DNA of 54,497 bases. Origin: Gordonia alkanivorans NBRC 16433. Lineage in GTDB: Bacteria; Actinomycetota; Actinomycetes; Mycobacteriales; Mycobacteriaceae. Positions 8,491-16,630 of the stretch are shown piece after piece. Position 1 is the first letter of the stretch. Each line of letters begins with the position of its first letter. The DNA is taken from the NCBI RefSeq assembly GCF_000225505.1, contig NZ_BACI01000040.1, positions 1-54,497 of the forward strand, in the 5' to 3' direction. A program made the position numbers and the translations under genes. Under the pieces are notes generated by a model that saw only the letters and a list, made by a program, of their open reading frames with translations, was not told where the DNA came from and did no database searches.

Positions 8491-9342
8491 TCATTGCTGA
8501 GGATTGATCGACCCGACACCACCGATCCGCGAGAAGGGATAGATGATGGTCCGGACCTTGCCGCGAATGTCGCTGACCGGAACGGTGCCCTGGTACTGGT
8601 CGTCGACGTGGTACCGCGAGTCCTGCGAGTTGAGGCGGTTGTCGCCCATCACCCACACGTTGCCCTCGGGCACCTTGATCGGACCGAAGTCGGGGCCGAG
8701 GCACGGCGGCAGCTTGTCGCTGACCCCGGAAGCGGGCCCGAAGGCCGCCAGGGTCTCGCGCTGCAGCTCCATGTTGATGTACGGCTCGCGCAACGGCTTG
8801 CCGTCGACCTTCACGCCGACACCCTCGTCGTTGCGGCACTCGATGGTCTGCCCGCCGGTCGCGATCACGCGCTTGACCAGATTGTTCTCGTCGGGCGGTG
8901 CGAAACCGAACCACGACAGCGCATCCTGCATCTTGTGCATGACCGGGTTGGTCGATCGCGGGGACACCCAGGCACCGTTCCATGATTCCGACGGTCCCTT
9001 GAAGACGACGACGTCACCGGGCTCGGGGTCCCCGAAGCGGTAGACCAACTTGTCGATGACGATGCGATCGTTGGTGCACCCGTCGCAACCGATCAGAGTC
9101 GACTCCATCGACTCCGACGGGATGACGTACTGCCGGCCGATGAAGGTCTGCAGCAGCCAGGTGAGGAGCAGGACGCACCCCACGATGATCGCGACCTCGC
9201 GCAAGAACGAGCCGGAACCCGACTTGCGATTGCCGTCCTCGGCCTCGTCCGGATCGGACTTCAACCGCCAGGGACGCTTCTCACCGTCGTTGCCTTCGGT
9301 GTCAAGGTCGCGATCGTCGCTGGGTCGCTGTGTGTCGGCCAC
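8491..9342 (-). CDS. lepB: Type I signal peptidase
   Basis: LepB cleaves signal peptides of Sec and Tat exports at the outer face of the cytoplasmic membrane. The 283-residue protein has a charged cytoplasmic tail (residues 1-46), one transmembrane helix (about 48-68, [19 protein letters not shown]), the Ser nucleophile at S78 in PSESM, the general base Lys at about K157 in [11 protein letters not shown], and the C-terminal [11 protein letters not shown] box. GTG 9342 is the start, 18 bases after rplS. An extended N-terminus of this kind is usual in actinobacteria. Likely substrates in the window are the DUF4185 protein and the 158-aa secreted protein. Confidence 0.96.
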   Translation of the reverse strand: MADTQRPSDDRDLDTEGNDGEKRPWRLKSDPDEAEDGNRKSGSGSFLREVAIIVGCVLLLTWLLQTFIGRQYVIPSESMESTLIGCDGCTNDRIVIDKLVYRFGDPEPGDVVVFKGPSESWNGAWVSPRSTNPVMHKMQDALSWFGFAPPDENNLVKRVIATGGQTIECRNDEGVGVKVDGKPLREPYINMELQRETLAAFGPASGVSDKLPPCLGPDFGPIKVPEGNVWVMGDNRLNSQDSRYHVDDQYQGTVPVSDIRGKVRTIIYPFSRIGGVGSINPQQ

Positions 9343-9360
9343 CTCGTCAGGGTAGACGCG

Positions 9361-9702
9361 TCAGCGCTTTTCCTTGATCTTTGCGGCCTTGCCGCGCAGA
9401 TCACGCAGGTAGTAGAGCTTGGCGCGACGGACGTCACCGCGGGTGAGGACGTCGATCTTGGCGATGTTCGGGCTGTGCACCGGGAAGGTGCGCTCAACGC
9501 CGACGCCGAAGGACACCTTGCGGACGGTGAAGGTCTCGCGGACGCCGCCACCCTGGCGACGGATCACGACACCCTTGAACACCTGGACGCGTTCCTTGCT
9601 GCCCTCGATGACCTTGACGTGGACGTCGAGGGTGTCGCCGGGGCCGAACTCCGGGACATCGTCGCGAAGGGACTGCTTGTCGAGGAAGTCGAGCGTGTTC
9701 AT
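9361..9702 (-). CDS. rplS: 50S ribosomal protein L19
   Basis: L19 lies at the 30S-50S interface. The 113-residue product ([20 protein letters not shown] to [19 protein letters not shown]) has the normal length and the conserved [29 protein letters not shown] and [11 protein letters not shown] segments. It heads the rplS-lepB-rnhB-DUF2469 run. The 156 bases upstream separate it from the type VII-like gene and contain a small CCCGT-cac-ACGGG hairpin (9793-9805). Confidence 0.97.
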   Translation of the reverse strand: MNTLDFLDKQSLRDDVPEFGPGDTLDVHVKVIEGSKERVQVFKGVVIRRQGGGVRETFTVRKVSFGVGVERTFPVHSPNIAKIDVLTRGDVRRAKLYYLRDLRGKAAKIKEKR

Positions 9703-9858
9703 TGGTTGGGTCCTATTCTGGCGTGAACGTTGAGCAGAGGAACCTGGCGGGCCTTGCGGCTTCGGACCGGTTCATACTCCGAGTCGTCGGTGCCCGTCAC
9801 ACGGGACAGGCAACCCGACTATTGTGCCAGAGACACCCCGGTCGGACGAAATCGCCGG

Positions 9859-10860
9859 TCAGCGCTGTGAACCGGGCGCCATCGCGACCACGTCGGCGGC
9901 CCGCAGCGCCGACACGGTGGCCGAGTCCATCGGGGTGGCTGCGGCGATCGCCGTGGGAGTGATCCCCGAGCTCGTCATGTGTTCGACGATCGCGAGTTCG
10001 GGTGCGCGCCCGTTCGCGGTCAGCGCCTCGTCGTCGGCGAGTTCGAGCCCCGCGCGCTGGTACGGCTGCGGATCGTTGGTCCCGACGACGACCACGCGGC
10101 GCCCACGGGCTCCGACGCCGACGCCGACCGCGGTCCGGAACCAGCCCGCGATGGTCGGCGGCACCGTCGACTGCAGGGCGTCGGCGCGGCGGCGCAACCA
10201 GGTGAGGTCTCCCCCGGCGGTGTCCCGGTCGGCGCCCGACGCGGCGGCGCCCACTGCGGCACCCAGGCCCGCGGCCATCGCTCCGGCACCGCCCATCGCA
10301 CCCATCGGGGCGAACGGCATCATCCCGCTGGTCGCCGCGGGCGGGGTTCCGCCGGCGGATTGTCCGGCCTCCTCGGATCGTTGGGTGTAGTCGTCGCCGG
10401 CAGCCGTCAGGGCCAGACGTCCGGCGCTTGCCGCACTCACCCGCCACGAATCGTCCCCGACCTCGGCGAAGACCTCCGCACGATGCCGGTCACGGTCGGC
10501 GACGAGGGCGATCGTCGTCAGCTGCTGCTCGGTCTCCACGACGACATCGGCATAGGTGTCCAATGACGCGGCCATGGCGCGAAGCCGTTCGGCGACGTGG
10601 GGCAGGGACTGTGGTCCGGCGCCGGTGACCTCGGCCAGCCCGTCGACGACGGCGTCGCCGAACTCCCCCTCGACGGCCGCGCCGCCGGCGGCCGGCGATG
10701 AGTACGCGGCGGTGGCCGAGACGACCACGTCGGTCACCCGTTCCACGGATTCGGCGAGGGCGCGTGCCCGTCGTGCGGCCTCACGGAGCGACCTCGGGTC
10801 CGCGCCCGGCCACACCCCCGGTGCGAGTTCGTCCGCGATCTGTCGGGGCGCAGAGTTCAC
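9859..10860 (-). CDS. Type VII secretion-like protein with degenerate deaminase-like C-terminus
   Basis: A 333-residue protein in three parts: a helical WXG100/PPE-like N-terminus (about 1-165); a Gly/Ala/Met-rich linker (about 170-212, MMPFAPMGAMGGAGAMAAGL), typical of actinobacterial type VII effectors; and a C-terminal domain (about 218-333, VVVVGTNDPQPYQRAGLEL, then APELAIVEHM and TPMDSAT). The last part resembles deaminase-fold toxin domains in which HAE and PCxxC supply zinc ligands, but here those positions read APE (286-288) and PMDSAT (310-315). That alignment is by eye and is inference. GTG 10860 overlaps the upstream gene by four bases. I do not recognise a named family. Confidence 0.55.
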   Translation of the reverse strand: MNSAPRQIADELAPGVWPGADPRSLREAARRARALAESVERVTDVVVSATAAYSSPAAGGAAVEGEFGDAVVDGLAEVTGAGPQSLPHVAERLRAMAASLDTYADVVVETEQQLTTIALVADRDRHRAEVFAEVGDDSWRVSAASAGRLALTAAGDDYTQRSEEAGQSAGGTPPAATSGMMPFAPMGAMGGAGAMAAGLGAAVGAAASGADRDTAGGDLTWLRRRADALQSTVPPTIAGWFRTAVGVGVGARGRRVVVVGTNDPQPYQRAGLELADDEALTANGRAPELAIVEHMTSSGITPTAIAAATPMDSATVSALRAADVVAMAPGSQR

Positions 10861-11192
10861 CGCGGGTCACCGAGTTCGAAGGCTGCTGCGGCGTCGGTAT
10901 CGGCGGCGGCGAGCGACTCGACACCGGAGGTCAGCGCCCGCCGATGTTCGGCGAGGCGCGCGACCGCGGTCCGCAGCAGGTCACTCGACTCGATGCTCGC
11001 GGGACCGAAACCCCGGCGGAAGGCCATCGCCCCCTCCCCGACCCCGACCGCGGTGTCGATGTCGGCGAGCAGTTCGACGAGTTCGGAGTGCACCGCACCC
11101 AGCCGCGACTCGGCGTTGGCCAGGCGCGCGGACAGATCCGCCGCGGTGCCCACGTCCGCGGCGATCCGGTTCCGGCGCCCTCCGGCCGTCAT
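10857..11192 (-). CDS. Small helical ESX/EspC-like protein
   Basis: A 111-residue, Ala-rich, predicted all-helical protein (AADLSARLANAESRLGAVHS, ALTSGVESLAAADTDAAAAF). Its size and pattern fit ESX-1 secretion-associated EspC-like or WXG100-like proteins, though no WXG motif is present, so the family call is tentative. It sits between a YbaB-like gene and the larger type VII-like gene, with four-base overlaps on both sides. Similar trios (YbaB-like, small type VII target, larger WXG-like effector) occur in Nocardia, Rhodococcus and Gordonia. Confidence 0.5.
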   Translation of the reverse strand: MTAGGRRNRIAADVGTAADLSARLANAESRLGAVHSELVELLADIDTAVGVGEGAMAFRRGFGPASIESSDLLRTAVARLAEHRRALTSGVESLAAADTDAAAAFELGDPR

Positions 11193-11527
11193 CGGGTGGT
11201 CCGGGCGGTGTCGAGACGGGCGTCGGCGTAGTCCACTCCGGAACCCGTTGCGGCAGCGAGAAGTTCACTGCGCCGGGTACTCAGCGCATGATCGGCTTCG
11301 GCGATGAGGGTGGTGAGGAGTTCGGAGAGCTGATCCGCACGGTAGCGACGCAACGCGGTGGGATCGATCGAGATGTCGACGGCGAGGCCGCGTGCATTGA
11401 CGGTGACGGCGACGAGCCGGTCGCGACTGATCGCACGGGAGGTCAACGCCGACAGCGCGGCACGGGTCTGCGCGAGTTCGGCACGTTGACGGTCGAGTTC
11501 GTCGACCATGGCCTCATAGCCCTGCAT
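11189..11527 (-). CDS. YbaB/EbfC-like protein of a type VII-like module
   Basis: A 112-residue protein beginning MQGYEAMVDELDRQRAELAQ, with a helix, a central beta pair (DRLVAVTVNARGLAVDISID) and a C-terminal helix (ADQLSELLTTLIAEADHAL). This is the layout of YbaB/EbfC nucleoid-associated proteins, diverged versions of which commonly head type VII secretion-linked loci in nocardioform actinobacteria. The frame is open to 11665 inside trmD, but the ATG at about 11527 follows a strong GGGAGGGCAG ribosome site, so it is preferred. It starts the three-gene module that lies where M. tuberculosis has lppW. Confidence 0.6.
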   Translation of the reverse strand: MQGYEAMVDELDRQRAELAQTRAALSALTSRAISRDRLVAVTVNARGLAVDISIDPTALRRYRADQLSELLTTLIAEADHALSTRRSELLAAATGSGVDYADARLDTARTTR

Positions 11528-11562
11528 CTGCCCTCCCCCGTGCGCTCGAGTTGTGCCGAATC

Positions 11563-12285
11563 CTAGCGGGGATCGGACTCGGGGCCATCGTGGGGATTCA
11601 CAGGCTCGGAGAGAAGATCCGGCCGGCGGGCACGGGTCCGTTCGAGAGCCTGCTCGTGCCGCCACCGCGCGACCTTCGCATGATCGCCGCTGAGCAGCAC
11701 CGGCGGGACGTCGAGCCCGCGCCAGCTCACCGGGCGCGTGTAGCTTGGCCCTTCGAGGAGCCCGTCGGAGAACGAATCCTCTTGGTGCGAGCGAGGATTC
11801 CCGAGGACACCGTCGATCAGCCGGACCGTCGCCTCGATCATCGCCATGACCGCGACCTCGCCGCCGATGAGGACGAAGTCGCCGAGAGACACCTCTTCGA
11901 CACGCACCCGGCGCGCCGCGTCGTCGAAGACACGCTGGTCGATGCCCTCATAGCGGCCGCAGGCGAAGACGAGATGTCTCTCGGCGCTCCACCGCTGAGC
12001 GGTCGCCTGGGTGAACGGCACACCGGCCGGGGTCGGGACGACGAGAAGCGCGCCGTCGGGGCACACGTCGTCGAGACACGGCCCCCACACCTCGGGCTTC
12101 ATGACCATGCCGGGTCCGCCGCCGTACGGCGAGTCGTCGACGCTGCGGTGCACATCGTGTGTCCAGTCGCGCAGGTCGTGGACGTCGACGCTGATGCGGC
12201 CGGCGTCGATTGCCTTGCCCAGCAATGCAACCCGGAGCGGATCGAGATATTCGGGGAAGATCGAGACGACGTCGAGGCGCATCAC
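11563..12285 (-). CDS. trmD: tRNA (guanine-37-N1)-methyltransferase
   Basis: TrmD methylates G37 of tRNAs that read CNN and CGG codons, using SAM, and prevents +1 frameshifting. The 240-residue protein starts [18 protein letters not shown] and carries the SPOUT trefoil-knot signature ([48 protein letters not shown]) and the C-terminal [11 protein letters not shown] motif. Its start overlaps the rimM stop by four bases, as in the usual rpsP-KH-rimM-trmD operon. Confidence 0.97.
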   Translation of the reverse strand: MMRLDVVSIFPEYLDPLRVALLGKAIDAGRISVDVHDLRDWTHDVHRSVDDSPYGGGPGMVMKPEVWGPCLDDVCPDGALLVVPTPAGVPFTQATAQRWSAERHLVFACGRYEGIDQRVFDDAARRVRVEEVSLGDFVLIGGEVAVMAMIEATVRLIDGVLGNPRSHQEDSFSDGLLEGPSYTRPVSWRGLDVPPVLLSGDHAKVARWRHEQALERTRARRPDLLSEPVNPHDGPESDPR

Positions 12286-12815
12286 TGCGCGCCGTCGGCC
12301 GAGTCCGGATCGAGGAGACCCTCGGGCGGGTCGATCACGATGAGTTCGCGGGTCACCGTCGGGACGATCTGCCGCACGAACGGGATGAGGACCTCACGTC
12401 TGTCGGGGGTGCGCACCGACAACAGTTCGCCGCCGGGCATGTGCAGGACCGATTCGACGACACCCACCTCGGTCCCGTCGGTGAGCTGCACGGGAACGCC
12501 TTCGAGTTCATGGTCGTAGAACTCGTCCGGATCGTCGGACGGTTCGACCTCCGAGGAGTCGATGAGAAACAGGGTGCCGCGCAGGGCGTCGGCCGCATCG
12601 CGGCCGGCGACGCCCTCGAGAGACACCAACAGCCGCCCGGAATGTTCCCGGGCGGCTGTCACGGTGAATCCACGTTCTCCGCCACCGCGCGGCAGTCGGC
12701 CGCGCAGCACCGAGCCGCGAGCGAAACGCAGTTCGGGTTCGTCGGTACGGACGTCGACGACGAGTTCGCCACGAATGCCGTGCGACTTCACGACGCGTCC
12801 GACGACGAGATCCAC
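12282..12815 (-). CDS. rimM: Ribosome maturation factor RimM
   Basis: RimM helps assemble the 30S head by binding S19. The 177-residue protein has the N-terminal RimM barrel ([20 protein letters not shown]) and a C-terminal PRC barrel ([14 protein letters not shown], then [13 protein letters not shown]). GTG 12815 is the start. It sits 26 bases after the KH gene and overlaps trmD. Acidic residues at both the linker ([12 protein letters not shown]) and the tail are unremarkable for the family. Confidence 0.95.
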   Translation of the reverse strand: MDLVVGRVVKSHGIRGELVVDVRTDEPELRFARGSVLRGRLPRGGGERGFTVTAAREHSGRLLVSLEGVAGRDAADALRGTLFLIDSSEVEPSDDPDEFYDHELEGVPVQLTDGTEVGVVESVLHMPGGELLSVRTPDRREVLIPFVRQIVPTVTRELIVIDPPEGLLDPDSADGAQ

Positions 12816-12841
12816 GATGCGTTCGTCCTGCGAGTCGGCCG

Positions 12842-13084
12842 TCAGCGGTCGGTGTCGACGATGTCGACGCGCATGCCGCGTCCGCCGATACCGGAGACGA
12901 GGGTGCGCAGGGCGGTGGCCGTCCGACCGTTGCGGCCGATGACCTTACCCAGATCGTCGGGGCTCACGTGGACCTCGACGAGCCGGCCGCGACGACCGGT
13001 GACGAGGTCGACCCGGACGTCGTCAGGGTTCGAGACGATTCCGCGGACGAGATGCTCGACCGCGTCGGCGACCACAGCGCTCAC
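12842..13084 (-). CDS. KH-domain RNA-binding protein (KhpA/YlqC family)
   Basis: An 80-residue single KH-domain protein with the GRNG version of the GxxG loop in [15 protein letters not shown]. KhpA-type proteins bind RNA broadly and, in Gram-positive bacteria, influence cell size and translation. The M. tuberculosis counterpart is Rv2908c. Its start overlaps the rpsP stop by four bases (ATGA-type), so it is cotranslated with ribosomal protein S16. Confidence 0.94.
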   Translation of the reverse strand: MSAVVADAVEHLVRGIVSNPDDVRVDLVTGRRGRLVEVHVSPDDLGKVIGRNGRTATALRTLVSGIGGRGMRVDIVDTDR

Positions 13085-13533
13085 GCGTCACCCTCGGCGG
13101 CAGGAGCCTCGGCGGCAGCTTCCTCTGCCGGGGCCTCGTCCTTCTTGGCGGCCTTCTTCTTCGGGGTGGTGGCCGCGGCGACCGGCTCGTTCTCGGCGGC
13201 GGCGAGCGCAGCGTTGAACACGTCGAGCTTGGACGGCTTCGCCTCGGCGGTCTTCAGGGTGCCCTCGGCGCCCGGCAGGCCCTTGAACTTCTGCCAGTCA
13301 CCGGTGACCTTGAGGATCGCGGCCACAGGCTCGGTCGGCTGTGCGCCGACACCCAGCCAGTACTGGGCGCGCTCGGAGTCGACCTCGATCAGCGAGGGCT
13401 CTTCCTTCGGGTGGTACTTGCCGATGGTCTCGATCACCCGGCCGTTGCGGCGGGTCCGAGCGTCGGCGACGACGATGCGGTACTGCGGGTTGCGGATCTT
13501 GCCGAGCCGCGTGAGCTTGATCTTGACAGCCAT
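13081..13533 (-). CDS. rpsP: 30S ribosomal protein S16
   Basis: The 150-residue product starts [20 protein letters not shown], the conserved S16 N-terminus, and continues [30 protein letters not shown]. The S16 core ends near residue 90; the rest is an Ala/Glu/Lys tail ([12 protein letters not shown], then [13 protein letters not shown]), which is common in actinobacterial S16. The open frame extends to 13728 but ATG 13533, preceded by an AGAAG ribosome site, is the homologous start. It heads rpsP-KH-rimM-trmD. Confidence 0.97.
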   Translation of the reverse strand: MAVKIKLTRLGKIRNPQYRIVVADARTRRNGRVIETIGKYHPKEEPSLIEVDSERAQYWLGVGAQPTEPVAAILKVTGDWQKFKGLPGAEGTLKTAEAKPSKLDVFNAALAAAENEPVAAATTPKKKAAKKDEAPAEEAAAEAPAAEGDA

Positions 13534-13934
13534 GACTTCTTCTACTTTCGTGTGGTCACTGCGCAATTCTGCGACCCACCCGGAATGGTGGACCCGGTTT
13601 TGCGTCTGTTTCGGTGTGACCGTCGGGCGGCCGTGACCGCATCCGACGAACCGTCGAGCCATTCTGCCAGACCAGAGGCTCCGGAAAGAAATCCGGCATG
13701 TGGTTGTCCACCCCGCGAGAACAACCACATGCCGTACGTCGCCAACGCCACTTGCCTACCGATGAATTCGGCCCCCAGGCTTGCGCGACCCTCACCGAAA
13801 CCCCGTTTTCACCCCCGGTTTCGGCGGGGTCTGCACTGAGCTGATCGGTTCGTCCCCTTACGAACCTGTGCAACGCGGTTGCTACCTTACGCGGCAGTAG
13901 GTAAACGCAACCAGCAGTCACCTTGTGGCGTTGC
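13534..13934. other. 401-base intergenic region, amidohydrolase to rpsP
   Basis: No convincing gene; short open frames here lack protein-like composition. It holds the tandem hairpins at 13681-13734 and a second dyad, CCGAAACC (13795-13802) with GGTTTCGG (13817-13824). Between 13860 and 13920 the sequence becomes less GC-rich, as expected of a promoter for the rpsP operon further downstream on the minus strand, but I cannot pick reliable hexamers. Confidence 0.5.
13681..13734 (-). terminator. Tandem hairpins upstream of rpsP
   Basis: A 14-bp perfect inverted repeat (CGGCATGTGGTTGT at 13694-13707, complement at 13721-13734, 13-base loop) abuts a short hairpin CCGGA-AAGAAA-TCCGG at 13681-13696. 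Read on the minus strand, the large stem is followed by GATTTCTTTCC. This fits termination of the ffh-amidohydrolase transcript before rpsP, though an rpsP leader role is also possible. Confidence 0.6.
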
Positions 13935-15029
13935 TCACAGAATGTTTCGGCCCGACGACACCACTGCCTGCGGATGACGCAGGACCCCCAGGTCATCGCA
14001 AGGGTTCTCGCCGTAGACCACGAAATCGGCGCGGTCGCCGTCGGCCAGGAGGTCGGCGCCGAGCCACTGTCGAGGTTGCACGGACGCTGCTGCGATCGCC
14101 CCGGCGTTGCCCAGACCGACCTTCGAGAGCGCCTCGATCTCGTCGACGATGCGCCCGTGCTCGACGAACCCGCCGGCGTCGGTCCCGGCGAAGATCGCGA
14201 CCCCGGCCTCGCGGGCGGATTCGAACACCTTCGGCGCGTCGGCGTGCAACCGGCGCATGTGGGCGGCGTAGGTCGGGAACCGCTCGGCGCCGTCGGCGAT
14301 GCCCGGGAAGTTCTCCACCTGGATCATGGTGGGCACCAACGCGATCGAGCGTTCGACGAGCTGATCGATCAGATCGGCGGTGAGCCCGGTGCCGTGTTCG
14401 ATGCAGTCGACACCGGCTCCGATGAGGTCGACGAGGGCGTCGGTGCCGAAGACGTGCGCGGTGATCCGGGCGCCGTGTTCGTGTGCGACGGCGACGGCGG
14501 CCTCGATCTGGTCCCGCGTCCACAGCGGCGCGAGGTCGCCGGCGTCGCGGTCGATCCAGTCCCCCACGATCTTCACCCAGCCGTCGCCGGCCCGCGCCTG
14601 GCGTGCCACCTCGGCGGCCAGCTCGTCTGGGTCGTCGAGGTCGACTCCGTAGTCGCGCAGATAGCGCTTGGGCCGGGCGATGTGCTTGCCGGAGCGGATG
14701 AACCGCGGACACGCCGGATCATCGTCGAGCGGGTGGGTGTCGAGCGGTGAGCCGACCTCGCGGATCAGGAGCGTCCCGGCCCGGGCGTCGGCGTACGCGA
14801 AACCGCGGGCCTGCTCGATGTCGACGCCGAGGCCGGGTGCGATGCCGACGTGATTGTGGGCGTCGACGAGACCGGGCAGAATCCAGCCGCCGTCGACAGC
14901 GGTCTCGGCATCGGCGATGGCCGTGTGGCTGATGGTCTCACCGGACACCCAGAACTCGATCGGTTCGCCGGTGAGCGGATCGGTGCCGCGGTAGTGGCGG
15001 GCCGTGTCACCCTCCGCCGTGCCGCCCAT
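13935..15029 (-). CDS. Amidohydrolase family protein
   Basis: A 364-residue metal-dependent hydrolase of the amidohydrolase superfamily, homologous in position to M. tuberculosis Rv2915c beside ffh. It has the beta-strand-1 metal motif (GLVDAHNHVG), Lys in GWVKIVGDWID, the ITAHVFGTDAL and CIEHGTGL histidines, and the strand-8 aspartate in FAGTDAGG. All these metal-site positions seem intact. The substrate is unknown. It starts three bases after the ffh stop, so it is cotranscribed with ffh. Confidence 0.9.
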   Translation of the reverse strand: MGGTAEGDTARHYRGTDPLTGEPIEFWVSGETISHTAIADAETAVDGGWILPGLVDAHNHVGIAPGLGVDIEQARGFAYADARAGTLLIREVGSPLDTHPLDDDPACPRFIRSGKHIARPKRYLRDYGVDLDDPDELAAEVARQARAGDGWVKIVGDWIDRDAGDLAPLWTRDQIEAAVAVAHEHGARITAHVFGTDALVDLIGAGVDCIEHGTGLTADLIDQLVERSIALVPTMIQVENFPGIADGAERFPTYAAHMRRLHADAPKVFESAREAGVAIFAGTDAGGFVEHGRIVDEIEALSKVGLGNAGAIAAASVQPRQWLGADLLADGDRADFVVYGENPCDDLGVLRHPQAVVSSGRNIL

Positions 15030-15032
15030 CGG

Positions 15033-16592
15033 CTACTTCTTCTTCTTGGGCTGGAACTGGGAGACGTCGATGCCCTCGAGGCCCGGCGGCAGCTGGTCGA
15101 GTCCGGCGGGCATGTTGGACAGGTCCGGGAAGCCGGCGGGCATACCACCCGGCATCCCCGGGAAGCCACCGCGCACCTTCGGCGGCGTGGGACCGCGTCC
15201 CTTGCCCTTCTTCCCCTTCTTGCCCTTGCGGTTGGACTTCCGGTTCATCCCGCCCATGCCCATGCGCCCCGACATCTGGGCCATCATCTTGCGGGCCTCG
15301 AAAAAGCGGTCGACGAGCTGGTTGACCTCACTGACGGTCACGCCCGAACCGTTGGCGATACGCAGGCGGCGCGAGGCGTTGATGATCTTCGGGTTGTCCC
15401 GCTCGGCGGGGGTCATGCCGCGGATGATCGCCTGGACCCGGTCGAGCTGCTTGTCGTCGACCTGCGACAGCGCGTCCTTCATCTGGCCCGCGCCGGGGAG
15501 CATGCCCAGGATGTTGCCGATGGGTCCCATCTTGCGGATCATCAGCATCTGTTCGAGGAAGTCCTCGAGGGTCAGCTCACCCTGCGTGATCTTGGCCGCG
15601 GCGGCCTCGGCCTGCTCGGCGTCCCAGTGCTGCTCGGCCTGCTCGATGAGGCTGAGCACGTCGCCCATGCCGAGGATCCGGCTGGCCATGCGGTCGGGGT
15701 GGAAAACGTCGAAGTCCTCGAGCTTCTCGCCGGAGGACGCGAACATGATCGGCTGACCGGTGACCTCGCGTACCGACAGGGCGGCACCGCCGCGGGCGTC
15801 GCCGTCGAGTTTGGTCAGCACGACACCGGTGAAACCGACGCCGTCGGCGAAGGCCTCGGCGGTGGTGACCGCGTCCTGACCGATCATCGCGTCGACGACG
15901 AACAGCACTTCGTCGGGCGTGGTGGCGTCGCGGATGTCGGAGGCCTGCTTCATAAGCTCGGCGTCGATACCGAGGCGGCCCGCGGTGTCGATGACGACGA
16001 CGTCGTAGTGCTTGGCCTTCGCCTCCTCGACACCGGCTCGGGCGACCGAGACCGGGTCGCCGGAGGTGACGCCGAGTGTTCCCTCGCCGCCGACGCCCGT
16101 GCCGGGGTGCGGCGCGAAGACCGGCACGCCCGCACGCTCGCCGACGATCTGCAGCTGCGAGACCGCGCCCGGACGCTGGAGGTCACAGGCCACCAGCAGC
16201 GGCGTGTGTCCCTGCTGCTTGAGCCAGTTGCCCAGCTTGCCGGCGAGGGTCGTCTTACCGGCGCCCTGCAGACCGGCCAACATGATGACCGTGGGCGGGT
16301 TCTTCGCGAACCGCACCCGGCGGGTCTCGCCGCCGAGGATGCCGATGAGTTCCTCGTTGACGATCTTGACGACCGTCTGGGCCGGGTTCAGCGCCGCGGA
16401 GACCTCCGCACCCTTCGCCCGTTCCTTGATCCGCGCGATGAAGGCGCGCACCACCGGCAGCGAGACGTCGGCCTCGAGCAGGGCGAGCCGGATCTCGCGG
16501 CAGGTGCGGTCGATGTCGGCATCGGAGAGCCGCCCCTTGCCGCGGAGGTCCTTCAGGGCACCGGTCAACCGGTCGGAGAGGGAATCGAACAT
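15033..16592 (-). CDS. ffh: Signal recognition particle protein Ffh
   Basis: Ffh is the SRP54 GTPase which binds 4.5S RNA and signal sequences and delivers ribosomes to FtsY. The 519-residue protein starts MFDSLSDRLTGALKDLRGKG and contains the N domain, the G domain (GLQGAGKTTLAGKL, DTAGRLG, TKLDGDARGGAALS) and a Met-rich M domain (MLMIRKMGPIGNILGMLPG) with a Lys/Gly/Pro tail. The frame is open to 16625, but GGAAGG lies nine bases before ATG 16592 and that start matches homologues. FtsY is encoded about 4.6 kb upstream on the same strand. Confidence 0.97.
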   Translation of the reverse strand: MFDSLSDRLTGALKDLRGKGRLSDADIDRTCREIRLALLEADVSLPVVRAFIARIKERAKGAEVSAALNPAQTVVKIVNEELIGILGGETRRVRFAKNPPTVIMLAGLQGAGKTTLAGKLGNWLKQQGHTPLLVACDLQRPGAVSQLQIVGERAGVPVFAPHPGTGVGGEGTLGVTSGDPVSVARAGVEEAKAKHYDVVVIDTAGRLGIDAELMKQASDIRDATTPDEVLFVVDAMIGQDAVTTAEAFADGVGFTGVVLTKLDGDARGGAALSVREVTGQPIMFASSGEKLEDFDVFHPDRMASRILGMGDVLSLIEQAEQHWDAEQAEAAAAKITQGELTLEDFLEQMLMIRKMGPIGNILGMLPGAGQMKDALSQVDDKQLDRVQAIIRGMTPAERDNPKIINASRRLRIANGSGVTVSEVNQLVDRFFEARKMMAQMSGRMGMGGMNRKSNRKGKKGKKGKGRGPTPPKVRGGFPGMPGGMPAGFPDLSNMPAGLDQLPPGLEGIDVSQFQPKKKK

Positions 16593-16630
16593 GGGTCCCA
16601 TCCTTCCATGTGGTTCCCCGGTCATTCCAT

